NCBI GenBank assembly: GCA_934661715.1
Contig: CAKUJL010000111.1
Span: 1-5,436, forward strand
Length of the DNA: 5,436 nucleotides
From: an uncultured Oscillospiraceae bacterium
Lineage (GTDB): Bacteria; Bacillota; Clostridia; Oscillospirales; Oscillospiraceae
Direction: 5' to 3'
Of this stretch, positions 5,416 to 5,436 are shown piece after piece. The number at the start of each line of letters is the position of its first letter. Within the stretch, counting starts at the first letter, position 1. The notes under the pieces are model-generated. The model did no database searches. It worked only from the letters and a program-made list of their open reading frames with translations, and was not told the DNA's origin. The position numbers and the translations under genes are program-made.

Positions 5416-5436
5416 GTTGGCAGTACGATTTCGCCG

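Noticed and set aside
1..5436. CRISPR array, tandem repeats, toxin-antitoxin pair or insertion sequence
   Set aside because: I saw no regularly spaced repeats, transposase or paired small genes of that kind; the only mobile signature is the tRNA-linked integrase.

Overview
The window looks like a chromosomal stretch of a moderately GC-rich member of the Firmicutes, most likely a gut-type clostridium (Oscillospiraceae/Ruminococcaceae-like). The grounds are sigma-A type promoters, GGAGG ribosome sites on most genes, a clostridial flavour of MurC, a yybP-ykoY riboswitch ending in an intrinsic terminator, and an integrase with an N-terminal zinc ribbon. This placement is inference; nothing in the window names a species.

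Left part (1-1364): the right end of an integrated mobile element. It holds a small two-helix membrane protein, possibly cut by the window edge, overlapping a tyrosine integrase that reads toward the 3' end of a tRNA-Val(CAC) gene on the minus strand. The integrase stop codon lies inside a long A/T-flanked hairpin that can terminate both the integrase (+) and the tRNA (-). The integrase is visibly richer in A/T codons than the genes to its right. The other end of the element lies outside the window.

Middle (1442-2725): head-to-head with the tRNA promoter is a strong sigma-A promoter. It starts a leader that I read as a yybP-ykoY (Mn2+) riboswitch, whose P1 strand is shared with a 14-bp intrinsic terminator. 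Behind it is a CaCA-family cation exchanger with the full set of ion-binding positions. Together they make a Mn2+-induced cation efflux unit.

Right part (2687-5436): cca (CCA-adding enzyme, minus strand) converges on the exchanger and overlaps its 3' end by 39 bp. It is divergent from murC (UDP-N-acetylmuramate--L-alanine ligase), with overlapping back-to-back promoters in an AT-rich gap. After murC comes a GC-rich palindrome that resembles a dispersed intergenic repeat.

The core genes are ordinary housekeeping genes. I found no wholly new system. The points most worth a second look are the riboswitch/exchanger unit, the tRNA-integrase junction with its shared terminator, and the zinc-ribbon integrase with its overlapping membrane protein.
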